From positions 204,981 through 268,980 of the forward strand of contig NZ_JAELXT010000004.1 of assembly GCF_016427565.1 (NCBI RefSeq): 64,000 nt of DNA, read 5' to 3'. Positions 9,343-17,825 of the stretch are shown piece after piece. The number at the start of each line of letters is the position of its first letter. Position 1 is the first letter of the stretch. Origin of the DNA: Microvirga splendida (GTDB lineage Bacteria > Pseudomonadota > Alphaproteobacteria > Rhizobiales > Beijerinckiaceae). The position numbers were made by a program, and so were the translations under genes. A model generated the notes under the pieces. That model ran no database searches. It was not told where the DNA came from and saw nothing but the letters and a program-made list of their open reading frames with translations.

Positions 9343-10071
9343 TTAGGCGCTCAGGGCCTCCGCCACGGCATCATCTTCAAGCTCGAACAGGTCGGGATAT
9401 TGGGCGGCAAGTTCCGGGAGGGTGCGGAGAATTTCGCTGAGATGCTGACGCATCGCCTTTTCCGCCGCGACAGGATCGGAAGACTTGATGGCATCGACGA
9501 TCATCACATGCTGGGCCACGATGGTATGCCGGGGCGTCGCCTGCTTCACGTCGAGATAGCGGACGCGATCCATCTGAGGCTTCACATCCTCGATCATGCG
9601 CCATGCCGCTGGCCTGCCTGCCGTCTCCGCCAGGAGGCGGTGAAACTCTTCGTCGAGGGCCAGGAAATCGTCCGAGGAGGTGGCGCGCTGGGCGCGGCGC
9701 TGCCGGGTCAGGCTTGCATTCAGTTCCGCGATCATGATGGGCGTGGCCTTCAGTGCCGCCTCTCGCACGACGGCACATTCGACAGCCAAGCGAATGAAGC
9801 GAGCATCTTCCACGGCGGCTCTCGAGATCTTGACGACCTGTGTCCCGCGCTGGGGCAGAACCCGCACGAGCCCTGCCTCGCTCAGCTTGATCAAGGCCTC
9901 CCGAACCGGTGAACGGCTGACGCCGAACCTCTGGGCGAGATCCTGCTCGGATAGCATTTCGCCGGGAGAAATCTTCATGCTGACAATGGCTTGGCGGAGG
10001 GCGCGCGTAACCTGACGAGCCATGGGTTCGCGGCTGACATCGAGCTTTGCAAGTGAGTTTCTCTCATTCAT
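9343..10071 (-). CDS. GntR-family regulator of hexuronate genes (FCD subfamily)
   Basis: The protein has about 242 residues. The winged-helix domain contains LRQAIVSMKISPGEMLSEQDLAQRFGVSRSPVREALIKL, the standard FCD-GntR recognition region. The C-terminal FCD domain has DEEFHRLLAETAGRP and AEKAMRQHLSEI. The start is uncertain: ATG at 10071 or GTG at 10080, neither with a clear ribosome-binding site. It precedes uxuA and diverges from the uxaC operon, the usual arrangement of a UxuR/ExuR-like repressor that responds to a uronate intermediate (inference). Confidence 0.88.
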   Translation of the reverse strand: MNERNSLAKLDVSREPMARQVTRALRQAIVSMKISPGEMLSEQDLAQRFGVSRSPVREALIKLSEAGLVRVLPQRGTQVVKISRAAVEDARFIRLAVECAVVREAALKATPIMIAELNASLTRQRRAQRATSSDDFLALDEEFHRLLAETAGRPAAWRMIEDVKPQMDRVRYLDVKQATPRHTIVAQHVMIVDAIKSSDPVAAEKAMRQHLSEILRTLPELAAQYPDLFELEDDAVAEALSA

Positions 10072-10080
10072 AAGTGGCAC

Positions 10081-10100
10081 ACTACCATACTAGTAGACCA
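10081..10100. promoter_or_regulatory. Putative operator between the divergent uronate operons
   Basis: The gap between the regulator gene and uxaC contains an 8-bp perfect palindrome TACTAGTA (10088-10095) flanked by ACC on the left and GACC on the right. Short palindromes of this type are usual operators for FCD-GntR regulators of sugar-acid genes. Its position 17-24 bp upstream of the regulator start would allow control of both directions. No footprint data are available. Confidence 0.35.
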
Positions 10101-10190
10101 TTGCAAACGGTCATGGATGGCTTTAAGGTTTGGTCAATGAGGTGTCCTGCACCGGCAGAAAATGCCGGAAGGGCGCCGAGGGAGAACTTG

Positions 10191-11594
10191 ATGCTGATCC
10201 ATCCCGACCGGCTGTTTCCTGTAGAGCCCGCTGCCCGCGATGTGGCGCGCAGGCTTTATGAGGAGGTCAGGGATCTGCCCATCATCTCGCCGCACGGTCA
10301 TACGGATCCGCGCTGGTATGCGGAGAACGAACCGTTTCCCGATCCGGCGGCGCTGTTCGTGATTCCCGATCACTACATTTTCCGCATGCTCTACAGCCAG
10401 GGCGTGCGGCTGGAAGAGCTCGGCATTCCGGCCAAGGACGGGAGCATCGTGGAACGTGATCCACGTGCGATCTGGCGCCGGTTCGCGGCTCACTACCACC
10501 TCTTCCGTGCCACGCCGACCCGCGCGTGGCTCGATCACACCTTCGCGACGCTGTTCGGGTTCACGGAGCGGCTGTCGGCGGCCAATGCGGATGCCTATTA
10601 CGACCGGATCGATACGGCCCTGCGCACGCCGGAATTTCGGCCGCGGGCGCTCTTCGAGCGCTTCAAGATCGAGGCGATCGCCACGACGGAGAGCCCGCTC
10701 GACCCGCTGAAGCACCACGAGACCATCCGCCAGTCCGGCTGGAAAGGCAGGGTGGTTACGGCCTATCGGCCCGACCCCGTCGTCGATCCTGAGTTCGAAG
10801 GCTTCCGGCAGAACCTCGCCCGCTTCGGGGAGATCGCCGGCTGCGATACCTCGACCTGGAGCGGCTACCTGGAGGCGCACCGGAAGCGGCGTGCCTTCTT
10901 CCGGGAATACGGCGCGACCTCCACCGATCATGGCCATCCAACAGCACGCACGGCCAACCTCTCGCAAGGCGATGCCGAAGCGCTGTTCCGCCGTGTCTCG
11001 ACGGGAGACGCGACGCGTGAGGATGCGGAGCTGTTCCGCGCGCAGATGCTCACCGAGATGGCGGCCATGAGCGTGGAGGACGGCATGGTCCTGCAGATTC
11101 ATCCCGGCTCCTTCCGCAATCACAATGAGGGGCTCTTCGGCCGCTTCGGTCGCGACATGGGCGCCGATATTCCCTCCCGGACCGAATACGTGCGCGCGCT
11201 CAAGCCGCTTCTCGACCGCTTCGGCAACGAGCCGAGCCTGACGGTCATCGTCTTTACCCTGGACGAGACGAGCTATTCCCGCGAACTGGCGCCGCTCGCC
11301 GGGCATTATCCGGCCCTGAAGCTGGGCCCAGCCTGGTGGTTCTTCGATGCGCCCGAAGGGATGCGCCGCTTCCGCGAACTCACGACGGAAACCGCGGGCT
11401 TCTACAACACGGTCGGCTTCAACGACGACACGCGCGCCTATCTCTCCATTCCGGCCCGGCACGATGTCGCCCGCCGGGTCGACTGCGCCTATCTCGCCAA
11501 CCTCGTCGTCACGCACCGCCTCGACGAGGACGAGGCGCACGAGGTGGCTTACGATCTCGCCTATCGCCTCGCAAAAGAGGCCTACAAGCTGTGA
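10191..11594 (+). CDS. uxaC: Uronate (glucuronate/galacturonate) isomerase
   Basis: The 467-residue enzyme converts D-glucuronate to D-fructuronate and D-galacturonate to D-tagaturonate. Diagnostic segments are LPIISPHGHTDPRWYAENEPF near the N-terminus, ATTESPLDPL, LQIHPGSFRNHN and the C-terminal GFNDDTRAYLSIPARHDVARR, which includes metal-binding residues of this amidohydrolase-superfamily member. The open frame extends 39 codons further upstream, but GGAGA 6 nt before the ATG at 10191 and homology to the usual N-terminus decide this start. It opens the rightward operon with the ABC importer and uxuB. Confidence 0.95.
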   Translation: MLIHPDRLFPVEPAARDVARRLYEEVRDLPIISPHGHTDPRWYAENEPFPDPAALFVIPDHYIFRMLYSQGVRLEELGIPAKDGSIVERDPRAIWRRFAAHYHLFRATPTRAWLDHTFATLFGFTERLSAANADAYYDRIDTALRTPEFRPRALFERFKIEAIATTESPLDPLKHHETIRQSGWKGRVVTAYRPDPVVDPEFEGFRQNLARFGEIAGCDTSTWSGYLEAHRKRRAFFREYGATSTDHGHPTARTANLSQGDAEALFRRVSTGDATREDAELFRAQMLTEMAAMSVEDGMVLQIHPGSFRNHNEGLFGRFGRDMGADIPSRTEYVRALKPLLDRFGNEPSLTVIVFTLDETSYSRELAPLAGHYPALKLGPAWWFFDAPEGMRRFRELTTETAGFYNTVGFNDDTRAYLSIPARHDVARRVDCAYLANLVVTHRLDEDEAHEVAYDLAYRLAKEAYKL

Positions 11595-11643
11595 CACGGG
11601 ACATGGAGAGAAGAGCCATGTCGCACAGAACGGGAGGAAGACA

Positions 11644-12831
11644 ATGACGAACCTGATCACCAGGCGGACTTTCGTCGGCGGCGTTGCCGGCGCCGCAGGC
11701 GTTGCCGCTCTCGGCGGCACGAGCTTCGCCCAGGCCAATCTGCCGACGAGCCCGGTTACGCTCAACATCATCGACGTGGCCGGCAACCTCGCCTTGACGC
11801 AGAAGGCCATCGAGAACTACCGCAAGGCGAAGCCGAACCTCGTCTCGCGGATCACCTTCACCAAGGCGACCGCGCCGGAACTCGCGGGCAAGATCAAGGC
11901 GCAGCAGGATGCGGGCCGGGTCGACATCGATCTCGTGCTCACCGGCACCGATGCGCTCTCCGCCGGCCTCGAGCAGAATCTCTGGGTCGAGCTGATCCCG
12001 GCTCACGCGAAAGCGTTGCCCAATCTCGACGAGATCTACCTGCCGGCCGCGGCAAAGATGCAGAGCCTTGCCAAGGGGCAGGGCGTCGTCGTCACCTACT
12101 ACCCGTCCGGTCCGCTGCTCGAATACATGCCCGACAAGGTCAAGACCGTTCCGGGCACGGCCGAGGAGCTGCTCGCCTATACCAAGGCCAATCCGGGACG
12201 CTTCATCTATGCGCGTCCTGCCAATTCCGGCCCGGGCCGCACCTTCATCATGGGCCTGCCCTACATCCTGGGCGACAGCAACCCGAAAGATCCTGTGAAA
12301 GGCTGGGACAAGACCTGGGCCTACCTGAAGGAACTCGGACAGAACATCGAGTACTACCCGTCCGGCACAGGCGCGGTGATGAAGGAGCTGGGCGAAGGCT
12401 CCCGCGACATGACCGTGACGACCACCGGTTGGGACATCAACCCGCGCGTCCTCGGCGTCGTGCCGAAGGAGGCCAAGGTGGCGGCTCTCAAGAACTTCCA
12501 CTGGGTCGCGGATGCGCACTACATGTGCGTGCCCAAGGGGCTGGCGAACGAGAAGGTGGCGGTGCTCCTCGACCTCATGAGCTTCCTGCTCACGAAGGAG
12601 CAGCAGGCCTACACCTATGACGAGGGCTACTTCTATCCCGGTCCGGCCGTGAAGAACGTGACGCTCGACATGGCGCCGCCGGAAAGCCAGGCCGCCATCA
12701 AGGAGTTCGGCCGTCCCGAATACGAAAAGTGGATTGCCGAGAATCCGATCGAGTTGCCGCTCCAGCCCGAGCAGATGGTCGTTGCCTTCCGCATGTGGGA
12801 CGAGCAGGTCGCCGGCGGCAAGCGCAAGTAA
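11644..12831 (+). CDS. ABC transporter substrate-binding protein, family 1, Tat-exported; uronate operon
   Basis: The 395-residue periplasmic protein has an N-terminus reading MTNLITRRTFVGGVAGAAG. This is a twin-arginine signal (TRRTFVGG) followed by a hydrophobic stretch and an Ala-x-Ala-like site near SFAQA, so it is probably exported folded by Tat. The mature part resembles extracellular solute-binding family 1 (putrescine/iron/sugar type). It is followed by one ATPase and two single-domain permeases and lies between uxaC and uxuB. A role in importing a uronate, oligo-uronide or aldonate is therefore likely from context; the ligand cannot be read from sequence. Confidence 0.88.
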   Translation: MTNLITRRTFVGGVAGAAGVAALGGTSFAQANLPTSPVTLNIIDVAGNLALTQKAIENYRKAKPNLVSRITFTKATAPELAGKIKAQQDAGRVDIDLVLTGTDALSAGLEQNLWVELIPAHAKALPNLDEIYLPAAAKMQSLAKGQGVVVTYYPSGPLLEYMPDKVKTVPGTAEELLAYTKANPGRFIYARPANSGPGRTFIMGLPYILGDSNPKDPVKGWDKTWAYLKELGQNIEYYPSGTGAVMKELGEGSRDMTVTTTGWDINPRVLGVVPKEAKVAALKNFHWVADAHYMCVPKGLANEKVAVLLDLMSFLLTKEQQAYTYDEGYFYPGPAVKNVTLDMAPPESQAAIKEFGRPEYEKWIAENPIELPLQPEQMVVAFRMWDEQVAGGKRK

Positions 12832-12852
12832 ACCGAAATCCAAGGACCCGCG

Positions 12853-13938
12853 ATGACCATAGCCCTTTCCCAATTCGACGAAGTCCGGCTCGATCGCGTG
12901 AGCCGCGACTTCGGGGCGCTCAATGCCTTGCGCGACGTCTCCCTCAGCATCCGTCGGGGCGAGTTCATCGCCCTGCTCGGACCCTCGGGCTGCGGGAAGT
13001 CGACGACATTGAACTGCATCGCGGGTCTTCTCCCTGTGACCGGCGGGGCGATCTGGCTCGACAAGAATCGGGTCGACACCCTGCGCCCGGAAGAGCGCGG
13101 GTTCGGCATGGTGTTCCAGAACTACGCGCTCTTTCCCCATCTCAACGTCCGCCAGAACATCGGCTTCGGCCTGAAGATGCGCGGACGACCGAAGGCGGAG
13201 ATCGACCGGAAGGTCGACGAGGCGCTCAGTCTCGTCCGCCTGCAAGGGCAGGAAAACAAGCTGCCGGGACAGCTCTCCGGAGGCCAGCAGCAGCGCGTGG
13301 CGATTGCCCGCGCCATCGTCATCGAGCCGCCCCTGGTTCTGATGGACGAGCCGCTCTCCAACCTCGATGCCAAGCTGCGCCTCGAGATGCGGGCGGAGAT
13401 CCGGCGCATCCATAACGAGCTTGGGGCCACCACCATCTACGTGACCCACGACCAGGACGAGGCTCTCTCTCTCGCTGACCGGATCGTCGTGCTGCGCGAC
13501 GGCGTCATCCGGCAGGTCGGGTCGCCGAAGGAACTCTACGAGGAACCTGCCCATTTCGACGTGGCGGACTTCATGGGTTTCCGCAACAAGCTAAAAGGGA
13601 AGGTGGTCGCTGTCGACGGCAACCGTGCCGTCCTCGATGTGGAGGGCGCAAGGATCAGCGGCGTCGTCCGTGAGCGGGTTTCAGTCGGCTCGGGAGCCTA
13701 TGCGGCCATCCGGTCGGACGATCTCATGGTGGGCGAGGGCGGGCAGAACGCTATCGGGGCGATTGTCGATACCATCGAGTATCGCGGTCGCGAGTTCGTC
13801 GGCACCGCGCATTCCGCCGGCGGTCTTGACTTCGTGTTCCGCTCTCATCTGCCGGTCGAGCCGGGATCCAGGGTGCATCTGCGGGCGGACGACGAGCGCG
13901 TACTCGTCTTCGCGGAGCCCATTCAGGGGAGACACTGA
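12853..13938 (+). CDS. ABC transporter ATP-binding protein (PotA/FbpC/UgpC-like)
   Basis: The 361-residue ATPase has Walker A (GPSGCGKST), Q-loop VFQNYALFPH, signature [15 protein letters not shown], Walker B (LVLMDEPLSNLD) and the H-loop THDQDEA. A C-terminal TOBE-type regulatory domain begins at about residue 235. The start lies 21 bp after the binding-protein gene, and the stop overlaps the first permease start (TGATG at 13936-13940). It powers the importer of the uronate operon. Confidence 0.93.
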   Translation: MTIALSQFDEVRLDRVSRDFGALNALRDVSLSIRRGEFIALLGPSGCGKSTTLNCIAGLLPVTGGAIWLDKNRVDTLRPEERGFGMVFQNYALFPHLNVRQNIGFGLKMRGRPKAEIDRKVDEALSLVRLQGQENKLPGQLSGGQQQRVAIARAIVIEPPLVLMDEPLSNLDAKLRLEMRAEIRRIHNELGATTIYVTHDQDEALSLADRIVVLRDGVIRQVGSPKELYEEPAHFDVADFMGFRNKLKGKVVAVDGNRAVLDVEGARISGVVRERVSVGSGAYAAIRSDDLMVGEGGQNAIGAIVDTIEYRGREFVGTAHSAGGLDFVFRSHLPVEPGSRVHLRADDERVLVFAEPIQGRH

Positions 13939-14849
13939 TGGACGCCGTCGCCCACGCGCCCGCCGTCGAACACGGACCCAACCTGCGTCAGCGACTGGCG
14001 GCACGCGGTTTCGACGCAGTGACCCTGCTCGCCATTCCGGCGGCGGTCTTCAGCCTGCTGCTGTTCGTCTATCCCTTCGCCTTCGGTTTCGTTCTCTCCT
14101 TCGAGCCAAAGGCCGGCGGCGACTGGCTGGCCAATTACAGGCGCTTCTTTTCCGATCCGTTCCTCTATGAGACGATCGCCAAGACGCTCTGGCTCGCCAT
14201 TCCCGTCACCCTCGTCAATCTGCTGCTGGCGATCCCCATCGCATTCCGCGTTCGCCTCATGCGCAACCAGCGCCTCCTGACGACGCTCCTCGTCCTCCCG
14301 ATCACCCTCGGCACCGTGCTGGTGGCGGAAGGACTGTTGAACTACCTCGGCCCTCAGGGCTGGTTCAACCGGACCTTGATGACCATCGGCTTGATCTCCC
14401 AGCCGCTGAAGCTCGTGCATAATTACTGGGGCGTCTTCGCGTCCCTCGTGATCACCGGCTTTCCGTTCACCTTCCTGCTCACCCTGTCCTATGTGACCGG
14501 CATCGACCCGGCGCTCGAGCAGGCGGCCGCGACCCTTGGGGCCAGCGCTTGGCAGCGGTTCCGCCATGTCTATCTGCCGCTGCTGATGCCGGGGCTTGCC
14601 ATCACCTTCTGCCTCTCCTTCGTGCAGGCCTTCTCGGTGTTCCCCTCCGCAGTGCTGCTCGGCGAGCCTGGAGGGGCGACCCGCGTCATCTCGATTGTGG
14701 CCGCGCAGGCGGCGTTCGAGGAATACGATTATTCCATGGGCTCTGCGATTGCGATGATCATGGGCTTCGTCCAGCTCGGCATAGTCGTTGCGGTTCTCGC
14801 CTCGCGCGGGCTGTTCTACCGCGGTCCTGCCTCCGGCGCGAAAGGGTAA
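13938..14849 (+). CDS. ABC transporter permease, PotB-like (uronate operon)
   Basis: The 303-residue membrane protein has six predicted helices. The BPD_transp_1 coupling loop lies near EQAAATLGASAWQRFRHVYLPLLMPGL, the typical EAA loop of the PotB/ThiP class. Its ATG overlaps the ATPase stop codon, so the two are translationally coupled. The N-terminal 30 residues are polar and cytoplasmic. It forms the channel with the next gene. Confidence 0.92.
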   Translation: MDAVAHAPAVEHGPNLRQRLAARGFDAVTLLAIPAAVFSLLLFVYPFAFGFVLSFEPKAGGDWLANYRRFFSDPFLYETIAKTLWLAIPVTLVNLLLAIPIAFRVRLMRNQRLLTTLLVLPITLGTVLVAEGLLNYLGPQGWFNRTLMTIGLISQPLKLVHNYWGVFASLVITGFPFTFLLTLSYVTGIDPALEQAAATLGASAWQRFRHVYLPLLMPGLAITFCLSFVQAFSVFPSAVLLGEPGGATRVISIVAAQAAFEEYDYSMGSAIAMIMGFVQLGIVVAVLASRGLFYRGPASGAKG

Positions 14850-14852
14850 CCG

Positions 14853-15695
14853 ATGATCCGCGATACAACCATCGGAGCCAAGCTCTGGGCCGCAGCCGTC
14901 TGGGCCACCGTCGGCTTCTTCATCCTCAACCTCCTTGCCATGATCGCCACCGTGGTGACGAGTTCGTTTGCCACCCGCTGGCTCGGCACATGGCTGCCGG
15001 CCGGCTGGACCACGCGCTGGTACACCTCCGCCTGGAGCGAGTTTCAGCTCTGGGACGTGCTGATCGTCACGTTCCAGGTGATCGGCGCAGTGGTCTTCAT
15101 CTCGGGAGTCCTGGGCGTGACCGCTGCATACGCGCTCGCCCGTCGTGACTTTCCGGGCAAGCGGCTGCTCGTGCTGCTCTTCCTGCTGCCGCTCCTGATC
15201 CCGCCGATGACCTTCGGTATTCCGCTCGCAACAGTCCTCTATCAGACCGGCCTTGCCGGCACCTTCTGGGGCGTCGTGGCAGCCAATCTCGTGCCGACCG
15301 TGCCGTTTGTGATACTCGTGATGATCCCGTTCATCGAGCAGATCGACCCGAAGGTGGAGGCGGCAGCCCGGGTGTTCGGGGCCAACACCTTCAAGCTCTT
15401 CCTCTACGTGCTTCTGCCGCTTCTCCTGCCCGGAATCCTGGCGGCGCTGCTGCTGGTTCTGGTGCGCACCATCGCCATGTTCGAGCTGACCTTCCTCGTG
15501 GCCGGCCCGACCAGCCAGACCCTCGTGGTGGCGCTGTATTATGCCGTCTTCGCAGCCGGCGTGCGTGCGGTGCAGTCCATAGACGCCATGGCGGTGATCT
15601 ACATGGTCACAACCCTGATATGGCTCATCATCGCCCTCCGCTTCGTCAACCCGACGCAGATCGTCACCCGCGCGAAGCAGCAGCCGGCGCATTGA
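14853..15695 (+). CDS. ABC transporter permease, PotC-like (uronate operon)
   Basis: The 280-residue membrane protein has six hydrophobic segments and an EAA loop at VEAAARVFGANTFKLFLYVLLPLLLPG. It lies 3 bp after the previous permease and 7 bp before uxuB, so the importer and the reductase are on one transcript. It is the second membrane subunit of the importer. The pairing of separate B- and C-type permeases with a family-1 binding protein resembles polyamine/phosphonate-type systems rather than the MalFG sugar type. Confidence 0.92.
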   Translation: MIRDTTIGAKLWAAAVWATVGFFILNLLAMIATVVTSSFATRWLGTWLPAGWTTRWYTSAWSEFQLWDVLIVTFQVIGAVVFISGVLGVTAAYALARRDFPGKRLLVLLFLLPLLIPPMTFGIPLATVLYQTGLAGTFWGVVAANLVPTVPFVILVMIPFIEQIDPKVEAAARVFGANTFKLFLYVLLPLLLPGILAALLLVLVRTIAMFELTFLVAGPTSQTLVVALYYAVFAAGVRAVQSIDAMAVIYMVTTLIWLIIALRFVNPTQIVTRAKQQPAH

Positions 15696-15702
15696 GGATC
15701 TC

Positions 15703-17181
15703 ATGTCAGATCGCCTGAACGACGATGCCCTTGCGGATCTGCCGGCACGGGTTCAACGCCCTGCCTACGACCGGCGATCCGTCACGACGGGGATCGTCCA
15801 CCTCGGTGTGGGCGCCTTCCATCGTGCTCACCAGGCCGTCTACACGGACGATGTGCTGCTCCAGGATCCAAGTTGGGGCATCGTCGCCGCAAGCTTGCGC
15901 AGCCCCGATACCTACGACGCGCTTCAGCCGCAGGACGGGCTCTACACCCTCTCCGTGCGCTCTCAGGACGGCGAGGCGCTCCAGGTGATCGGATCGATCC
16001 GCCGCGTCATCGTCGCTCCCCGCGAGACGGAAGACCTGCTCACAGTCATGTCGGATCCTCAGACGCGGATCGTGACCTTGACCGTCACGGAGAAGGGCTA
16101 TTGCCACGATCCCGCGACAGGCACCCTGAACGAGGCCCATCCCGATATCGTTCACGACCTGGCCTACCTGAGGACGCCGAAATCCGCTCCGGGGTTTATC
16201 GTCGAGGCCCTGCGCCGCCGCCGCATGGCGGGCCTGCCGCCCTTCACGGTGCTGACCTGCGACAATCTTCCCTCCAATGGGCGCACCGTGAAGCGCGTTC
16301 TTACGCGCTTTGCCGAACTGGTCGATCCGGAACTCGGCCGGTTCGTGGCCGACGAGGTCTCCTGCCCCTCGACCATGGTCGACCGGATCGTCCCGGCCAC
16401 CACCGATCAGGATCGAGAGCGGATCGGTAAAGCGCTCGGCGTTGCGGATGCATGGCCGGTCGTCACCGAGCCCTTCACCCAATGGGTGATCGAGGATCGC
16501 TTCCCGCAGGGACGCCCCGCCTGGGAAAGCGCAGGCGCCGAGTTCGTAGGCGATGTGGAGCCTTATGAGCACATGAAGCTCAGGCTGCTCAACGGAAGCC
16601 ACTCGACGCTCGCCTATCTCGGCTATCTCGCCGGCCATGAGACCGTTGCCGATACCATGGCCGAAGAGGCCTTCGTCCGGCTGATCCGAGGCCTCATGGA
16701 TGAGGAGGTCTCCCCGACGCTGCACATGCCGCCGGGTGCCGATCTGGAATCCTACAAGAGCGCCCTCATCGAGCGGTTCAGGAACCCCGCCCTGAAACAC
16801 CGCACATGGCAGATCGCCATGGATGGATCGCAGAAACTCCCGCAGCGCCTCCTCGGCACAGTACGCGACCGCCTGCGCAGTGGCGCGCCCATCGCGCGAT
16901 TATCTCTCGGGGTCGCAGCCTGGATGCGCTATGTGACAGGCGTCGGCGAGAAGGGGGCGCCCATCGACGTCCGCGATCCTATGGCGGCCCGGTTGAGGGA
17001 GGTGGCTGACGGGGCAGGGCAGTCAGCCGAGAATCTGGCTCGCGGCCTGTTCGCTATCCGCGAGATTTTCGGCGATGATCTGCCTGGAGATCCGCGCTTT
17101 ACAGGCGGAGTTACGGCCCATCTGGCACGCCTCTATGAGATCGGTGCCGGACGCACCGTATCCGAGTTCAAGCCCGACTAG
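15703..17181 (+). CDS. uxuB: Fructuronate reductase / mannitol dehydrogenase family
   Basis: The 492-residue NAD-dependent polyol dehydrogenase contains GIVHLGVGAFHRAHQAVYTDD at the N-terminal nucleotide-binding start. The catalytic family signature is KLRLLNGSHSTLAYLG, whose lysine, asparagine and histidine are the active-site residues. The family includes mannitol 2-dehydrogenase and fructuronate reductase. Being in an operon with uxaC, and opposite uxuA, argues for reduction of D-fructuronate to D-mannonate, which uxuA then dehydrates. AGGA about 6 nt upstream supports the ATG. The alternative is a mannitol or arabinitol dehydrogenase. Confidence 0.88.
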   Translation: MSDRLNDDALADLPARVQRPAYDRRSVTTGIVHLGVGAFHRAHQAVYTDDVLLQDPSWGIVAASLRSPDTYDALQPQDGLYTLSVRSQDGEALQVIGSIRRVIVAPRETEDLLTVMSDPQTRIVTLTVTEKGYCHDPATGTLNEAHPDIVHDLAYLRTPKSAPGFIVEALRRRRMAGLPPFTVLTCDNLPSNGRTVKRVLTRFAELVDPELGRFVADEVSCPSTMVDRIVPATTDQDRERIGKALGVADAWPVVTEPFTQWVIEDRFPQGRPAWESAGAEFVGDVEPYEHMKLRLLNGSHSTLAYLGYLAGHETVADTMAEEAFVRLIRGLMDEEVSPTLHMPPGADLESYKSALIERFRNPALKHRTWQIAMDGSQKLPQRLLGTVRDRLRSGAPIARLSLGVAAWMRYVTGVGEKGAPIDVRDPMAARLREVADGAGQSAENLARGLFAIREIFGDDLPGDPRFTGGVTAHLARLYEIGAGRTVSEFKPD

Positions 17182-17193
17182 TTCGGGCGGGGC

Positions 17194-17616
17194 TCAGGTC
17201 GCAGCTTCCCGTTCGCGCTTCTTCCGGCATGAGTGGCACCGGCAGCCATAAGGCTTGATGAAAGTCTCGAAATAATTTTTCCCGTAGTTATAGGTGATCT
17301 CGTCGCCGGGCTTGATGCGCTTGATCGCCTTGATGCGGATCTTGCCGCGCGAGATCGTCGCCTGTGCGTTCGGGCGGCATGAGTGGTTGATGTAGCGGGC
17401 GGTGTTCCAGCGCGGCGAGCCGTCGATGGTCCAGCGGCTGTTGATCTCGAACAGGTAGCGCGTGTTCCGGCGCCTCTCGACCTCGTCGCTCGTGATCCGA
17501 GGCCCGACATATTCGATGATGAAGGTTCCCTTCTCGATGGCATCCGTCGCGAAGAGCCCGAGGCCTGTTTCCGAGCGCCCGATGCGAAAGGGGCCTTCCG
17601 GCCGTTTGATACTCAT
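17194..17616 (-). CDS. Small SET-domain protein with post-SET cysteines
   Basis: The 140-residue protein is almost entirely a SET domain. GLGLFATDAIEKGTFIIEYVG occupies residues about 18-38, RYINHSC is at 74-80 and GDEITYNYG at 104-112. Together they form the S-adenosylmethionine and lysine-channel pseudoknot. A CxCxxC post-SET zinc cluster follows (C125, C127, C130). The ATG at 17616 has GGAG 11 nt upstream, and two ATGs further up lack one. It should be a protein-lysine methyltransferase of unknown target. It stands alone, convergent with uxuB and divergent from the P450 gene. Confidence 0.88.
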   Translation of the reverse strand: MSIKRPEGPFRIGRSETGLGLFATDAIEKGTFIIEYVGPRITSDEVERRRNTRYLFEINSRWTIDGSPRWNTARYINHSCRPNAQATISRGKIRIKAIKRIKPGDEITYNYGKNYFETFIKPYGCRCHSCRKKREREAAT

Positions 17617-17825
17617 ATTCACCAAGGCTCCGCGATATTCGAGAGACGTTGTAGGGGCCATGCCTGGGGCGCGTCGATTGTTCAAAATGGGTCACCGGGC
17701 GATGTTCTCCAGATCCAAAGCCGCGTTTCCGCGTTCTGTCTCTTGGTGCCTCGCCGGTCGAGCACGATCTGTGTCCGGCACTGGCATATCAAGGCGTGAT
17801 TGAGTCGTCTCGATAAAGGAACTGC

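Noticed and set aside
13923..15704. 593-residue minus-strand frame opposite the two uronate permeases
   Set aside because: Composition is typical of a shadow (His/Glu/Asp/Arg rich). The opposite strand has well conserved permeases with overlapping starts.
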